64,000 bases of DNA from Juglans regia (Eukaryota > Streptophyta > Magnoliopsida > Fagales > Juglandaceae), in contig NC_049912.1 in assembly GCF_001411555.2 (NCBI RefSeq), forward strand, positions 2,063,001 to 2,127,000, in the 5' to 3' direction. The notes beneath the pieces were generated by a model. The model had not been told where the DNA came from and made no database searches. It saw only the letters and a list, made by a program, of their open reading frames with translations. Position numbers and translations under genes: made by a program. Position 1 is the first letter of the stretch. Every line of letters begins with the position of its first letter. Below, piece by piece: positions 1 through 12,061 of the stretch.

Positions 1-38
1 GGAGGCGTTTTGCAGATGTGGTGGGATCCAATCCTTAG

Positions 39-811
39 TTGTTGCCAAACGTAAATATACCTCATCGTGATCCAAAATTTCAAGATGGTGAAATGTTCTT
101 TGTTTTCTCAAAGGCCAAAGTGCAGTTATCTGCTGAACCGTTTCGTTTCTTGGTAGTTTTGAAATTCCTACGTCGACGACCTTCACTTGATCATGTTCGG
201 AGATTTATCAATATTCGTGGGGTTTGAAGACAATACCAGTTATTGGTCAATTGAAGAATCCACATAATGTGTTGGTTCGAATGGCTAAGGAAGAGGATTT
301 TATCTTGGTGATGGCGAGAGGGAATTCTGAAATCCTTGGAGTTGCTTTTTGAGTTTTTCACTGGACTCTGGATTATGTGGAAGATGAGGATTCACCATGG
401 CTTCTTGTGTGGATGACTTTGCCAGGTCTACCTTCGAATTATTTTCTGGAGTCAATGTTGCGTAGTATTGGAGATGGTTTTGGTAAATATTTGAAGAGAG
501 ATAACGCCGCGGCTTGTGTTACTCAGCCTAAGGCGGCTCAGATTTGTGTTGAGTTAGATATCTCTTCGCCTTTGAGGCATTCATTCTGGCTGGGTCCTCC
601 TCATGGGGCTTCTAGTCATTTTCAGGAAATTTTCTATGAAGCGGTGCCGAGTTATTGTGGATCTTGTCGCAAACAGGGACATATGGAATTCAATTGTAAA
701 CGAGGTCGTTTGAATGCCGAGATCAAACAGAAAAATGTTGAAGTGGCAGGAGATGTTAATAAGAAGCTGGTAAATCAAGTTTGGAAGGAGGTGGATAATA
801 AGGAGGAGTAG
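39..811 (+). pseudogene. LINE A ORF1: nucleic-acid-binding protein (DUF4283 plus CCHC knuckle), broken
   Basis: The ORF1 protein of plant L1 elements is thought to coat element RNA. The segment at 39-227 reads like the start of the DUF4283 domain (FRFLVVLKFLRRRPSLD). The open stretch at 377-811 continues it with the usual WMTLPGLPSNYF and DNAAACV-type motifs and ends in a zinc knuckle CGSCRKQGHMEFNC (C-x2-C-x4-H-x4-C). At least one stop or frameshift lies between the two parts (about 228-376). Acidic low-complexity sequence follows to about 1470 in several frames and is probably the decayed ORF1 C-terminus. Confidence 0.85.
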
Positions 812-1479
812 GAGCATAGGCCAATTGTGCAGGTAGTGATTGGTGAAGCTTCGAAGTCTAGGCATGATGAAATTCTGGAGATCATACAGTCTCGTAGAAA
901 TTCAAAACCTGGTAGATCGGAACAAATTTTATTTGTTTCAAAGTTGGGAGTGGTGCATGAGAATTGTGAGGATGTCATTAGCTAAGTGGAACTGGATTTG
1001 TCGAAGAAGGATCTTCCTGAGTTGCGAAAATCTGATGAGTGCAGTTCTAGCACTCCTATGATTCACCTGCATCAACAGATTGTGCAGGCTGGATTGCTGG
1101 AAAATTTCCCATCTACCCAGGCACATGTAGAAAATTCAGGAAAGTGGTGTGATATGGCTGATGAGGTTTCGGATGAAGAGGTACAGCAGATTGAGGTTCA
1201 GTTTGGTCCCAGGAGTTCGCTGAGGGTGGTTGATGAGGCACTGAGTTAGGTGGGTTGGGAGAAAAAGAATTTTTTGCAGTCAAGGATTTGATTGAGGAGG
1301 ATGTTCTTTGCCGGACAGTATCTAATGGGGAACAAGAGGGTGCGTTGAATGAATTGACTGCAAAATTTTTTGATTCTGATCCAGAAATGCATGTTTTTTT
1401 GAAAAAGGTAAAGGTGGTTAGAAAAGAGAAATCTATCGTTGTTCTGGAGTGTCGTACGCATTCTAAAAAATTCATTTGA

Positions 1480-4400
1480 TTTTTTTATGAATATACTGAT
1501 CTGGAAAATTAGGGGAATTCTTTCGTTGAAAAATAGGCTTCGACGTATTTTAAATAAAAGTCGACTGTTGGTGGTGGCTATTTTAGAACCTTTTCTAAAT
1601 GCTAATAAATGTAGTAGATGGGCTAGATGGTTGCATTTACGGTCTTTTATGAATAATGTGGAAGTGGGTGGTAAAATTTGGTTGTTTTGGGCGGAAGAAT
1701 TTGAGTTTGAGTTGATTTCGGTTTCAGACCAAGCTATTTCGGGATGGTTTTCTTATGGTAATTGTCGTGTTAACATCTTTTTTGTATGCCTGTTGCTTCC
1801 ATGATAAAAGATTGGAATTATGGGAATATCTTAGATTGCAAGACTCTCAGGGTTGCCATGGCTCATTGGGTGGGATTTTAATATTATTCGGAATGAGAGC
1901 GAAAAAGTTGGGGGTTTGTTACAGGCATCTTGGGCTAAAGCTGATTTTAATGGGTGCATTCATGATTGTGCTTTACTTGATCTTCCTTTCAAAGGTAATC
2001 GTTTATCTTGGTGCAATGGTAGACTTGGAGGAAGGCGAATTTGGGCTCGATCGGATAGAGTTTTGGTTAATATGCAATTCTTGAATTTATTTGGGGATGC
2101 GAATATTAGTTATCTCCCTAAAACTTCGTCAGACCACTCTCCGATGTTGATGCAGTTATTCAGCTATAGAGAGGTTTGTGCTTGGCCTTTCAGATTTCTA
2201 CTTATGTGGGGTTCTCATGATGGATTTCTTCCGTTGGTGAGGCAGGTTTGGGAGGCTAATGTTGAAGGTTGTGCCATGGTTCAGATCAGTAAAAAATTAA
2301 AGAGGTTAAAAGGTGTTTTGTTGGAATGGAATAGAGAAGTATTTGGCCGCGTTGAAGTTGAAATCAAAAGGTTGGAAGATAGGATTATTTGGCTGGAAGA
2401 AGAAGTGAGCAGGAATTTTTCTGTTCAGTCCGAAAATGAGTTAATGCATTGTAAACAAGAACACTTGAAGTGGGTTCACAGGGAGGAAATCTTGGCTTGT
2501 CAGAAGTCCAGGATTAAATCGCTTACGGAAGGGGATTCTAATACAAGTATTTTTCATGATGTTATGAGAGTGAAGAAAAAAATAAAAAAATAGAAAAAAT
2601 GTCTCTTGATGATGGAAGAGTCTTGGAATCAGCTGATGTAGTGCATGATGAAGCTGTGGGTTTTTTTCAGCATTTGTTTTTAACAACAAATGTTAATTTA
2701 GGTGTGCCGGAACTTGAGTTGCTGGTTTCTTCAGTGACAATGAAAGAAAATGTCTCTTTGTGTAAGACGCCGTCGATTGAAGAGGTAAAAAATGCTCTTT
2801 GGTCTATCCCTCTTGATAGCAGCCCAGGTCTTGATGGGTTTTCAGCTTGATTCTTTATTATGGCTTGGGATATTGTTAAAGATGACCTTGTTGAGATGGC
2901 TAAGGATGTTTTTGCTGGACAACCTATTTCTACTTTTTTTGGGGCTACAAATCTGGTCTTGATTCCTAAGGTGGAGGAACCTATTGGATTTGGACAATTT
3001 TGGCCTATTAGCCTTTGCTCGGTTGTGTATAAAATTATGACGAAGATTATGGTTGCTAGATTGGCACCTATACTTGAAAGAATTATTGAGCCGGAGCAAG
3101 CAACGTTTATTCCAGGTAGGAGCATTTTTTATAATGTCTTTGGGTCAGGAATTGTCTCAAAGCATTAATCGAAAGGTGCGAGGTCGTAATGTGATGTTGA
3201 AAATTGATATGGCAAAGACGTATGACCGTGTTAATTGGAGGTTCCTTTTGGAAGTTTTACATAGATTTGGTTTCTCTGATAATTGGAGAAATCTAGTTTA
3301 CAATGCTATTTCTTCCCCTTATTACTCGGTGATATTGAATGGCTACACTAAGGGTTTTTTTTAGGCGTCACGTGGACTTCGGCAAGGTGATCCATTATTG
3401 CCTTACCTATTTATTCTATCTTAGGAAATTCTATCTCGTATGCTGCATCAACAATTTAGTTTGGGTCGTATAAAACCTTTTCATCCTAGTGGGGGTACCC
3501 GTATTTCTCATTTGCTGTATGCGGATGATATTCTAATTTTTGCAAATGGTGGAAAGGCGTCCATTATGAATCTCATGACAACATTGCATCGGTATGAAGA
3601 TATGTCTGGTCAGTTGATTAGTCCGAGTAAGTCTACTATTTTTTTCTCCTCTTCCATTTCTATGGAACAAAAAAGTAGTCTCAAATTGATATCCGGTTTT
3701 GAAGATGGTACATGGCCTTGTATGTATTTGGGAATTCCTCTTTATGTGGGGCGGTTGAAGGTTAGCATATTTGATTTTTTCTGGCTAGAATTGAGAAAAC
3801 ATTAGCGGGGTGGAAGAGCAAGATTTTATCCTTTGGGGGGAAGATCATTCTCATGAACAGTATGCCAATCCATATGTTATCAGTTTTGAAAATGCCGAAA
3901 ACAGTGTTTGCAGAAAAGGATTTTTTCTAATTTCCTTTGGGGTTCTTTGATGGAGATTAGAAAGCGCAAGTGGATTTCATGGAAGATTATTTGTAAACCA
4001 GGGGATGAGGGTGGTCTTGGCATTAAAAATTTGATAAAGGTGCAAGTCTTTGCTTATGAAATTTGGTTGGAAATTGATAAAGGGGGAATCTATGTGGGTG
4101 GATTTTTTCAGAAAGAAGTATCTTGGCCGTGATCATACTTATAATGTGATGCAAGTGAACAAAGGCTCCTGGTTTTGGAAGGGTGTAATATCTTTAATGC
4201 CTAGAGTGATTTTGAACTCTAAGTGGATTGTTCGGAATGGTCAGTTAAATTTTTGGATGGATAGTTCGGTGGGATGTGGTCCTTTGAAGGATCTCATTCC
4301 AGTGGTCGGAAGTAGTCAGTTGTCTGTTGCTGAGGTAATTGATGAAAGAGGTCCGAAAGTTGAAATTATTCGGGACATGGTCACACTTGATTTGTTGAAA

Positions 4401-5585
4401 CAAAGTTGTGAGTCAGGTGTTCGGCTTCGGCAGGGGCGGGATACTTTTGTGTGGAAACATTCTTTGGATGGAGAATTCACCACTAAATCTGCTTGGGATA
4501 TTTCTAGGCAACGTGGACAAATATGTGAATGGAGGAAGTGGCTTTGGCATGCGTCTATTCCCAAGAAAATGTCTTTTTTTTTTCTGTTGGAGGGCTAAGA
4601 AAGGAGCAGTGCCGACTGATGATATTATTAAACACCTGGGCATTCCGTTGGCCTCTAAATGCCATTGTTGTGCCATGCCTCAAGTGGAAACTTTGCATCA
4701 TATTTTATGTGAGGGGACAAGTGCTCAAAAGGTGTGGAATTTTTTTGCAAACCTTTGCCAGATAAGGTTGCCACTAATCCGAAATTGGGAGTTTATGGTG
4801 TCTTTTTGGTGGCAGCGAGCGATGTTCCACTCTCAAGTAGGTTGGATACGTGGTGCTCTTCCTATTATTATTTCTTGGGTTTTATGGAAATCTCGATGTG
4901 CGTTTAGAATGAAAGGTATGTCTGTTAAGATAGAAGATATTATTCGAAATGTGAAGTTTTTAATTAAAGATGTTTCTTGCAATCTGAAAATATTCTAGCA
5001 TATGGGAAATAATGATAGTTTGGTGATGGAAAGTTTAAATATTCTGATTGTTCCTTTTCATAAGAAAGGATCGGTTTTTATTAAATGGATATTGCCGGAT
5101 ATAGGAAGGATGAAATTGAATGTTGATGGTGGTGCTTGTGATAATCTGGGAGAGTAGGGGGTGGAGGTATTATTCGAGATTCCAATGGTGGTGTTATAGC
5201 AAGTTTTGCGCACTCCTATGACTATGCAACTAATGCTATTGCAGAATGTAGAGCATTGCTTGATGGCCTTCGGTTATGCAGAAGATTGAGATTGCGGGAT
5301 GTTTTAGTGGAATCGGATTCATCGGTTGTCATGAATTGGCTTGCATCAAGAATTTGTCGACTTTGGTTTCTTTTGAATTTTTGGGTGGAGATCAAAGATG
5401 CTCATGAGATCAATGCTTGTTTTAGGCACATTTTTCGTGAAGCAAATATGGTAGCGGATTTTTTGGCGAAAGAAAGTTCTCATGGAATTAATTCAGAGTT
5501 TGATGGTTTGGAAGTTTTACAAAACCGTTTGCGAGGTTTGATTCGTATGGATAGTTTGGGTATGCCTTATATTAGAGAGAAATGA
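1480..5585 (+). pseudogene. LINE A ORF2: endonuclease, reverse transcriptase, zf-RVT, RNase H (broken)
   Basis: ORF2 of L1 elements nicks target DNA and copies the RNA in place. Endonuclease remnants run from about 1487 (NILIWKIRG) through WLIGWDFN near 1855 to SDHSP near 2131. Reverse transcriptase covers about 2600-3800: SSPGLDGFSA, WPISLCSVVYKIM, KIDMAKTYDRVNW, and an intact catalytic YADD near 3519. A zf-RVT-like region with C..C / H..C pairs lies near 4400-5000. An RNase H (LNVDGGACDN, AECRALLDGL, ESDSSVVMNWL, FREANMVADFLAKES) ends at 5585. At least six stops or frameshifts interrupt the frame (for example after 2593, 2850, 3364, 3805, 4598 and near 5155), so no functional enzyme is expected. 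Confidence 0.92.
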
Positions 5586-5885
5586 GCTTTATTTGTTTAG
5601 AGGTCTTTTTGAGATTTTTTCTGGAGGGCTTGGTCTGACTATTTATTTTAGCATCGTTTTCTCTTTGGTTGTATAACACCTTGGTTTTGGGTGTTATTGT
5701 TTTATTTAGTAAACTTAGGTGCTTAAGATTTGTTATCACGGTTTTCCTCTGTCGTAAGTGAGGACTTTTTAATAAACTTGGGATAGGGGGCCACTCTTGG
5801 ACATGGGGCCCTCACTCTTTAAAAAAAATAAAAAAAATTGCTGCCCTTGATTGCCTTTAGTTTACTTGATTCTTTTTTTATACAG

Positions 5886-7388
5886 ATCCCAACAAATTCA
5901 GCAGGTCTTATTGAGTATAGGGCACATCCTTTCTGGCTACAAAAGTACTGCCCCTCACATGAACGCGATAGGACTCCTCGTTGTTGTAGCTGTGAAAGAA
6001 TGGAGGTCAGTTCTGCAAAACATAACAACCTTCTCCCCCCCCCTTTCTTTTCTTTCCTCCTCCTCTGGAAATTACTAAACCTTCAAAAAAGCAGAAAGAT
6101 GTAAGGACCTCTTCCACTACCTGGAAAACATCTTTCAGAAACACCTACGAGTATCTGTTTCAATCATTGCCATTCATAATGCTAACCTTCCAATCCATGC
6201 AGCCAAGGGACACAAGATATCTGTTGCTTGATGATGGTCGGAAGCTATGTCTGGAGTGTCTAGACTCAGCCATTATGGATACTCATGAATGTCAACCTCT
6301 TTACCTTGAAATACAAGAATTTTATGAAGGTTTAAATATGAAAGTGGAGCAGCAAGTCCCAATGCTCTTGGTTGAGAGACAAGCACTAAATGAGGCAATG
6401 GAGGGAGAAAAGAATGTAAAGGCTGATGCATTTAGTTTTTCATAGATCAAATCTGCATTTTAATTTCTTTTGAGGGTGTTAATCTTGATTTTTATGTTAT
6501 TTAATTATCTTATATTTTTTACCTTGCTAGGGTCATCATCACTTACCTGAGACCAGAGGACTTTGTTTGTCGGAAGAACAGACCGTTACGACTGTAAGAG
6601 CCTCTTTCTGAGTGTTGAATACAAGCTTTCTTTCCTTGTAATGGATCAGACTCCATAATTAGTTTCATTAAATTACCAGATCCTAAGGCGGCCAAGGATT
6701 GGGGCAGGCTACCGGATCATAGACATGATAACTGAGCCTTATAGGCTGAGTCGTCGATGCGAAGTGACAGCAATTCTTGTTTTATATGGCCTCCCAAGGT
6801 ACTTTTTCTCTTATTTGCACCTAGACACATTTACTGTTGCAAACGATGATAATTGCTTAAGATTTTTGCACATGACCAACGACTTCAACACATTCAGGTT
6901 ATTGACGGGTTCAATCCTGGCTCACGAGATGATGCATGCGTGGCTCAGGCTTAAAGGTGTTTGCCTGTCCTCTCATCATTTTTCCCATGGACAATAATTT
7001 GTGTTTCAGATGTGTTTAGCATTGAACTTACCAATAGAAATCTTTGACAGGTTACCCCAATCTGAGTCCAGAGGTTGAAGAAGGTATCTGCCAGGTCTTA
7101 GCTCATATGTGGTTGGACTCTGAGATATATTCAGTATCTGGAAGTGATGTTGCCTCTTCATCATCTTCATCACCATCTTCCTCATCCTCATCATCCTCTA
7201 ATACATCATCAAAAAAGGGTAAAAGATCCGACTTTGAGAAGAAACTAGGTGAGTTTTTTAAACACCAGATCGAGTCCGATACATCATCAGCTTATGGAGA
7301 TGGATTCAGGTTAGGTAACCAGGCGGTGCTCAAATACGGTCTGAAGAGAACTCTTGACCATATTCGAATGACAGGAAGCTTTCCATAG
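5886..7388 (+). CDS. DA1: DA1-type LIM/zinc-metallopeptidase, C-terminal 303 residues (six exons)
   Basis: DA1 proteins are ubiquitin-activated peptidases that limit the period of cell proliferation and so organ and seed size; that role is family knowledge. Exons read from the sequence: 5886-6005, 6203-6415, 6531-6593, 6680-6798, 6898-6956, 7051-7388. All have GT/AG borders and phases that join to 912 nt ending in TAG. Exons 1-2 hold the C-terminal LIM-type zinc region ([28 protein letters not shown]). Exon 5 has the zinc-peptidase site HEMMH (6923-6937), with [12 protein letters not shown] in exon 6 as the usual downstream acidic helix. A Ser-rich linker lies near 7152-7208 and the protein ends in [10 protein letters not shown]. 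The ubiquitin-interacting motifs and first LIM half (about 230 residues) are absent. Either the LINE sits in an intron and the upstream exons lie left of the window, or this is a truncated gene. The retained exons show no stop or frameshift. Confidence 0.88.
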
Positions 7389-7911
7389 ATTATACAGTGA
7401 TATTATCCTAGTTTTTTTTCCTCCCACATGAATCAATGTATTGTCTTAGCTGTCCTATGTCATGTAGTTCAATAGGACCCAAACCCATATGAATTCAGGA
7501 ATAAACGAGACAACTCTCCTATATATGTGCAATTCTTGTAATCTCCTCCTGGCCCCATAATGAGGCTACCTTGTACTCCTATATATATATAGGAACACTG
7601 AATTCAACGAATATATACACGTTCTTCTTTACTTATCAAAATATATATATATATACACACACTCACACACACGTTTCTTCTCTTGTCTAGTCAAAACTTA
7701 CTCAACTAAAGATTCATCTCATCAGACTAGAATGTGGGTGATTGCATTGTACTCAAATACTAACAGGACTTATTCTACTGGATCGATCTATTTAATTTTT
7801 AATTATAGTACTTTTTAAGGTGATCTATCGGCTGGATATGGCTAAATCTCAATCATGTATTTCAAAATAAATGGAATGACTTCCGTCACATTAGCATTTT
7901 ATCACTTTGAA
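7389..7911. other. DA1 3' flank, no gene seen
   Basis: AT-rich sequence after the DA1 stop. An AATAAA at 7500 could serve as the gene's polyadenylation signal. Short TA and CA runs lie near 7578-7672. I see no coding signal. Confidence 0.5.
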
Positions 7912-8001
7912 ACTCTAATTCAATATGTTAAATTGTAACACACTCTAATTCAATATGTTAAATTGTAACACACTCTAATTCAATATGTTAAATTGTAACA
8001 C
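7912..8001. repeat. Three perfect tandem copies of a 30-bp unit
   Basis: The unit begins ACTCTAATTCAATATG and ends TTGTAACAC. Copies are 7912-7941, 7942-7971 and 7972-8001, with no differences between them. The array stops 5 bp before the left LTR of the next element. Confidence 0.95.
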
Positions 8002-8006
8002 ACACC

Positions 8007-8387
8007 TGATAGTAGGTGTTTGGTTGACTAGAAAATATAAGAGAAATACAAGGAAATTGGTCACATTTAAGATTGACCTAGCCTCCAAGAGAGGAGAGAG
8101 AAAATAGAATAGGAAAATATTTTCATTAAGGTTCTAGATGATTCTTCAAAGCCAAGTTACTCATTACATATAACTCACGTATTGGGCCTGGGCTAAAGTA
8201 AACACAAGACAATAAGACTAAAATCTGCATGCAACTAGTTAATGCTAAAGGCCTAAGCCCACTACCTATTACAATCCAAAGGCTCATAAAATAATCTAAA
8301 GCCAAAACACAAGTAGAAAGAAGTAGAGTAAAAAGTAAGGGTAGCCAATGGGCTTGAGCCGAGTCCAAGTTAGTTAGGCTTGTTACA
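8007..8387 (-). repeat. LTR (3' LTR in minus orientation)
   Basis: 381 bp, TGATAGTAGG at the left and GTTACA at the right. It matches 9767-10134 along its whole length with scattered substitutions and small indels. Confidence 0.88.
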
Positions 8388-8947
8388 ATGTTGTCCCTTC
8401 AAAGAACTTTGTCCTTAAGGTTGAGAACACCCCAGCAACATTGTTTTCATGTACATCCATTTCATAGCTACCAGCTCCAACCTAAAAAACATGGTAAAAA
8501 TTCGTTAAGATTATCTCACTTTGTGAGTCAGCCCAAGCTTGCCTAAGAATTAGTTGTTGACCCTTGTTGTTTAGGAAAACACAAATGCTCTTGGCCCAAG
8601 AAAACACAAATGCAACAGTGAGGTACATCACCGATAGTAGCTTCCCCATAGAAATCACTGCCTGCAAAAAGCCATTATTTGGTTCCAGCCTTTGATGAAA
8701 GTAACTCACTGCATGTGACCTAGTGTCTGGGTTCATCTTGTTATTATGCATCATCACAGTCATTATAACTAACTTTTCAAGACATGTTTATGCAATTTCA
8801 ACATTTGGTAGATTGACAAGCATGGGTTCAAAACTACTGCTAAGTATAGCATCTCTCATTTTTTCAGTAATTCCCACTGCCTTCATCTTTGGATGGACAT
8901 TGAATGTAATCCTGAAATCCTTGTTTGTTAACGATGTTAGAAAAACC

Positions 8948-9295
8948 TCAACAGGCAATAAGCACAATATCAAACCAGAGTCTATTGTAGATAGCAACAT
9001 CTAACCACATCCCTTTCTCCACTATATAACCCAAATAATTTCTCTCTTGCACTACAGTATGTGCCATTGAAAATTCGTTGGGCTCTTCCAGTAGCTCAAT
9101 GGTGTCCTGGCCATTACAATTCATTTCCAAATGATTTCTTTCTTTTCCTCTATCAAAAGGTTTGAAAACAACTTTAAGTGACAAAAAATCAAGCAGTTGA
9201 TGGGCAATTTTTGTATCTCCTAAAACTTGCAAACACAAGAGTATTTTTCCTCCACCATAGCTTACAATGCCCCCCATCGGCAATACATCAAACAA
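8948..9295 (-). pseudogene. Open frame inside the deleted LTR element, unrecognised
   Basis: A 115-codon minus-strand frame (contains LEEPNEFSMAHTVVQERNY). I do not recognise a domain. Its position between two LTRs makes it element-derived; it may be a decayed gag-pol linker. No function is assigned. Confidence 0.4.
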
Positions 9296-9766
9296 AAAAA
9301 AAAAAGAGCAAAAAACTTCTTACCTCATGATGGATCTTGATGCAAATTGCAACCAACTTTATCAAGAAAGGAGCTATTAGTGAAAGGAAATTAAAAAAGA
9401 CTGGCAACAAACTTCACTATAATAATTCGTTCAACTGCATCATCCATCCCGGTAATCGGTATATTGCCTGATTCAACCAAAATTATCAAGTCTTCCATGA
9501 ACCGTTTGTATCTTAAAGGTACCTTCACCAAACTTATTCCTTCTAACATTTCTGTAAGGAGAAAACGACGACCCTGACGCTTGTGCCCATTCTAGCTAGA
9601 AAGGGTGCCATCACCGTGGAAACTCCCTGAGAAATACAGTCCAGATAAGGTGCCATATGGATCCTCTTGGGGTTGTGGTTGGTGAGATGGTCGTGGAGGA
9701 CAAGGACAAGAGACCTCCATCGGGTGCAGTCATCTTCAACTGTTGTGAATCCATCCCATAAACACC

Positions 9767-10134
9767 TGATAGTAGGTGTTTGGGTGACTAGAAAATATAT
9801 AGAAATTGGTCACATTCGAAGTTGACCTAGCCTCCAAGATAGGAGAGAGAAAGCAGAATAAGAAAATATTTTCATTAAGATTTTGGATGATTCTTCAGAG
9901 CCAAGTTGCTCATTACATATAACCCACATATTGGGCCTGGGCTAAAGTAAACACAAGACAATAAGAAGAAAATCTACATGCAACTAGTTTGGCCATAAAC
10001 TAAGCCCACTACCTACTACAATCCAAAGACCCATAAAATAATCTAAAGCCAAAACACGGGTAGAAAGTAGTAGAGTAAAAAGTAAGGGTGGTCCATGGGC
10101 TTGAGCTGAGTCCAAGTTAGTTAGGCTTGTTACA
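9767..10134 (-). repeat. LTR (5' LTR in minus orientation)
   Basis: 368 bp, TGATAGTAGG to GTTACA, partner of 8007-8387. Confidence 0.88.
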
Positions 10135-10943
10135 TAGATGTTGTACACATTAAAATGACAAATACTTCAATTTGAAGTCGAAAACAATTGAATACCAAAG
10201 CAATAGTTGGGAATTAAAGAAATCAATCATGATGTAGCTTACTATAGGATAACTTATAAGGGTTTTTATCTATTTTAAAATCAAATTATCGAGATTTCAT
10301 AATAGTCATCATTTATTACTTTTATACTAAAAATGGTCAATGCCAACGTCAATAAATGTGTGGTACTATTTAGTAGATCAAATAGTTGCGATTTATAAAA
10401 TCATTATCATTTAATTTGAAAAATGGTTAGAATTTAAAAATCTATACATAAAATACTCTAAGGATGTGCTTGGTTTGTGAAATAAATCTAATATTTTTTT
10501 TCTGTTTATTAAATGATATTTTATATTTTCCTTTTTTATACGTTGCATCCAATTATCGGTATTGACATAATATTTTAACAATATACTAATACAATGATAA
10601 AAAAAAAAAAATACTAGAACAGTCCTAGGTTAGTAAGTATCGTGCAGTCTCTTTGAAAAAAAAATTGAGTCCAACATCAAAAGTTGAGTTTTTTCATCTG
10701 GATCTTAATAGGCTCCATTTTTAAAGGGATTATGTGGAACTTGCTTACTCTAAAACTTTACAAATTATTTTCTTTGGATAATGACCATTATATCAAGGTC
10801 AACAAAAATTTTTTATGGAAAAAAAGGTGAATGAAATATTGAAGCTAAGCGTAAGGAGGATGATGCCAAAGTACACATACTGCTGAAAAAATTTGATATT
10901 TATATTTGAACAGAGATCGTAGTTCTTGATAGAAAAATGCTAG
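10135..10943. other. AT-rich spacer, no gene
   Basis: No open frame of note and no recognised repeat. It separates two minus-strand LTR elements. Confidence 0.5.
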
Positions 10944-11416
10944 TGTTATACTCTCAAATTTGTGATGTAATTTAACAGAGTTCTTTCCTGATGGATGTCT
11001 GTAATAGTGATCTCCTTAGGGAGTACCTCCAGAAAGTATAAAGAGAGAAGAGAGAAAGGATAACAACTTTCATTAAAATTTCAACATAAACCTTGTGCAC
11101 ATGACGTCCCCCCTCTAGAAAAGTGCTATAGTGTTATAGTCTCAAATTCTAGAACATTCATCCTCTAACAGAATTACTGAAATTAAAAAACATGACTGAA
11201 ATAAGAACACTAGGCCCTCAGCCCATTGGGCTCTCTAACAATACTGGATGCCTACTTATTATACCAACTAAGGCCCGTGACAGCCCACAAGCTATACCTA
11301 CACACCAAATACAAAAACCCAGCCCAGCCCACGGCCCGTCAACCTTTATCCCTTCAGTCCTTCGAATCCTTTCGTTCACCCCCATTTCGAACCCTAATTC
11401 CATCGGGAGTGTGATA
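10944..11416 (-). repeat. 3' LTR of the minus-strand Ty3/gypsy element
   Basis: Matches 16027-16512 with clear divergence, including replacement of a block near 11118-11150. Confidence 0.88.
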
Positions 11417-11523
11417 GAGCCTCTCCATTCACAATACCTTGCCCATAAGGTGCGAGAAGGTGGCCTTCAATTGTTCCCATGCTTCCAACGTAGCATCGTC
11501 GACAGGTTATCCTTACCATTGAA

Positions 11524-11733
11524 CTAAGAGCTCAGTGAGAGGTTGATTTTTGAACTTTTGAACACAGGAGCTAAGACTTGCTCCGGTTCTGGTTTGAGGA
11601 CCCCAACGGCGTCTGTGAGAGGTAGTGTGGGTAAGTATACGTTTCGATGGCCAAGCCTCTTCTTCAACTGGGATACATGGAACATTGGATGGATGGTGGC
11701 CGTCGATGGTAGTTGGAGCTTGTAAGCCACCAT
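11524..11733 (-). pseudogene. Integrase C-terminal / chromodomain-proximal segment
   Basis: The minus frame contains YKLQLPSTATIHPMFHVSQL followed by KKRLG. This is the signature that precedes the chromodomain in plant Ty3/gypsy integrases. The chromodomain itself continues toward 11420 in broken frames. Confidence 0.8.
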
Positions 11734-11884
11734 GCCAACCCTCTAGATGATAGGAAATTGTCCATAGAATCGAGGAGCCAGCTTTGCATTTCTTCGATGG
11801 CCCACTATAAGTTGTCGATATGGCTAGAGACGAAGGTAAACTTGATCCCTAACCTGTAAAGTTTGCTATTTTCTCTTTAAGAGC

Positions 11885-12001
11885 CGGTTTGGATTGAGAG
11901 ATGAGTTGATATCATCTCACTACTATTCACAAATTTTAACTCACAAATCTTATTACTATTCACAAACTATCTCAACTCATCTCACCTCAGAATCTAAACG
12001 G
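11885..12001. mobile_element. MITE of the GTTTGGAT / GAGATGAG family, inserted in the Ty3/gypsy element
   Basis: Starts CGGTTTGGATTGAGAGATGA and ends ATCTCACCTCAGAATCTAAA. The ends are inverted. It interrupts the element between integrase and its C-terminal domain. Related copies are at 16678, 24236, 26935 and 35139. Confidence 0.75.
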
Positions 12002-12061
12002 GGCAAATCTGCAAAACGTTTCATTCTGTTCTGTGCTTTATGGAGATTGTGTTTGAGTATT

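Larger units (their letters stand above)
1..5831 (+). mobile_element. LINE A: L1-type non-LTR retrotransposon, 5' end outside window
   Basis: On the + strand, in order, are an ORF1 with a DUF4283-like region and a CCHC knuckle, an endonuclease, a reverse transcriptase, a zf-RVT-like segment and an RNase H. They are followed by a 3' UTR and an A-rich tail near 5819-5831. This is the usual order of plant L1 elements. Stops and frameshifts break both ORFs, so it is a relic. The 3' UTR (about 5733-5820), containing CACTCTTGGACATG, recurs at the end of LINE D (47267-47347), so the two belong to one family. The left end is outside the window, so no target duplication can be checked. The tail ends in intron-like sequence just upstream of a DA1 exon. 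Confidence 0.93.
8007..10134 (-). mobile_element. Internally deleted LTR retrotransposon (probably Ty3/gypsy-derived)
   Basis: Two direct repeats of about 370-380 bp with TG...CA ends flank 1.38 kb of internal sequence, too little for gag-pol. On the minus strand the LTR starts TGTAACAAGCC. The sequence just before the downstream LTR reads roughly NLKDKVL, like the extreme C-terminus seen before the 3' LTR in many plant Ty3/gypsy elements, so I orient it on the minus strand. No convincing primer-binding site or target duplication is visible; both LTRs share ACACC just outside the TG. Confidence 0.8.
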
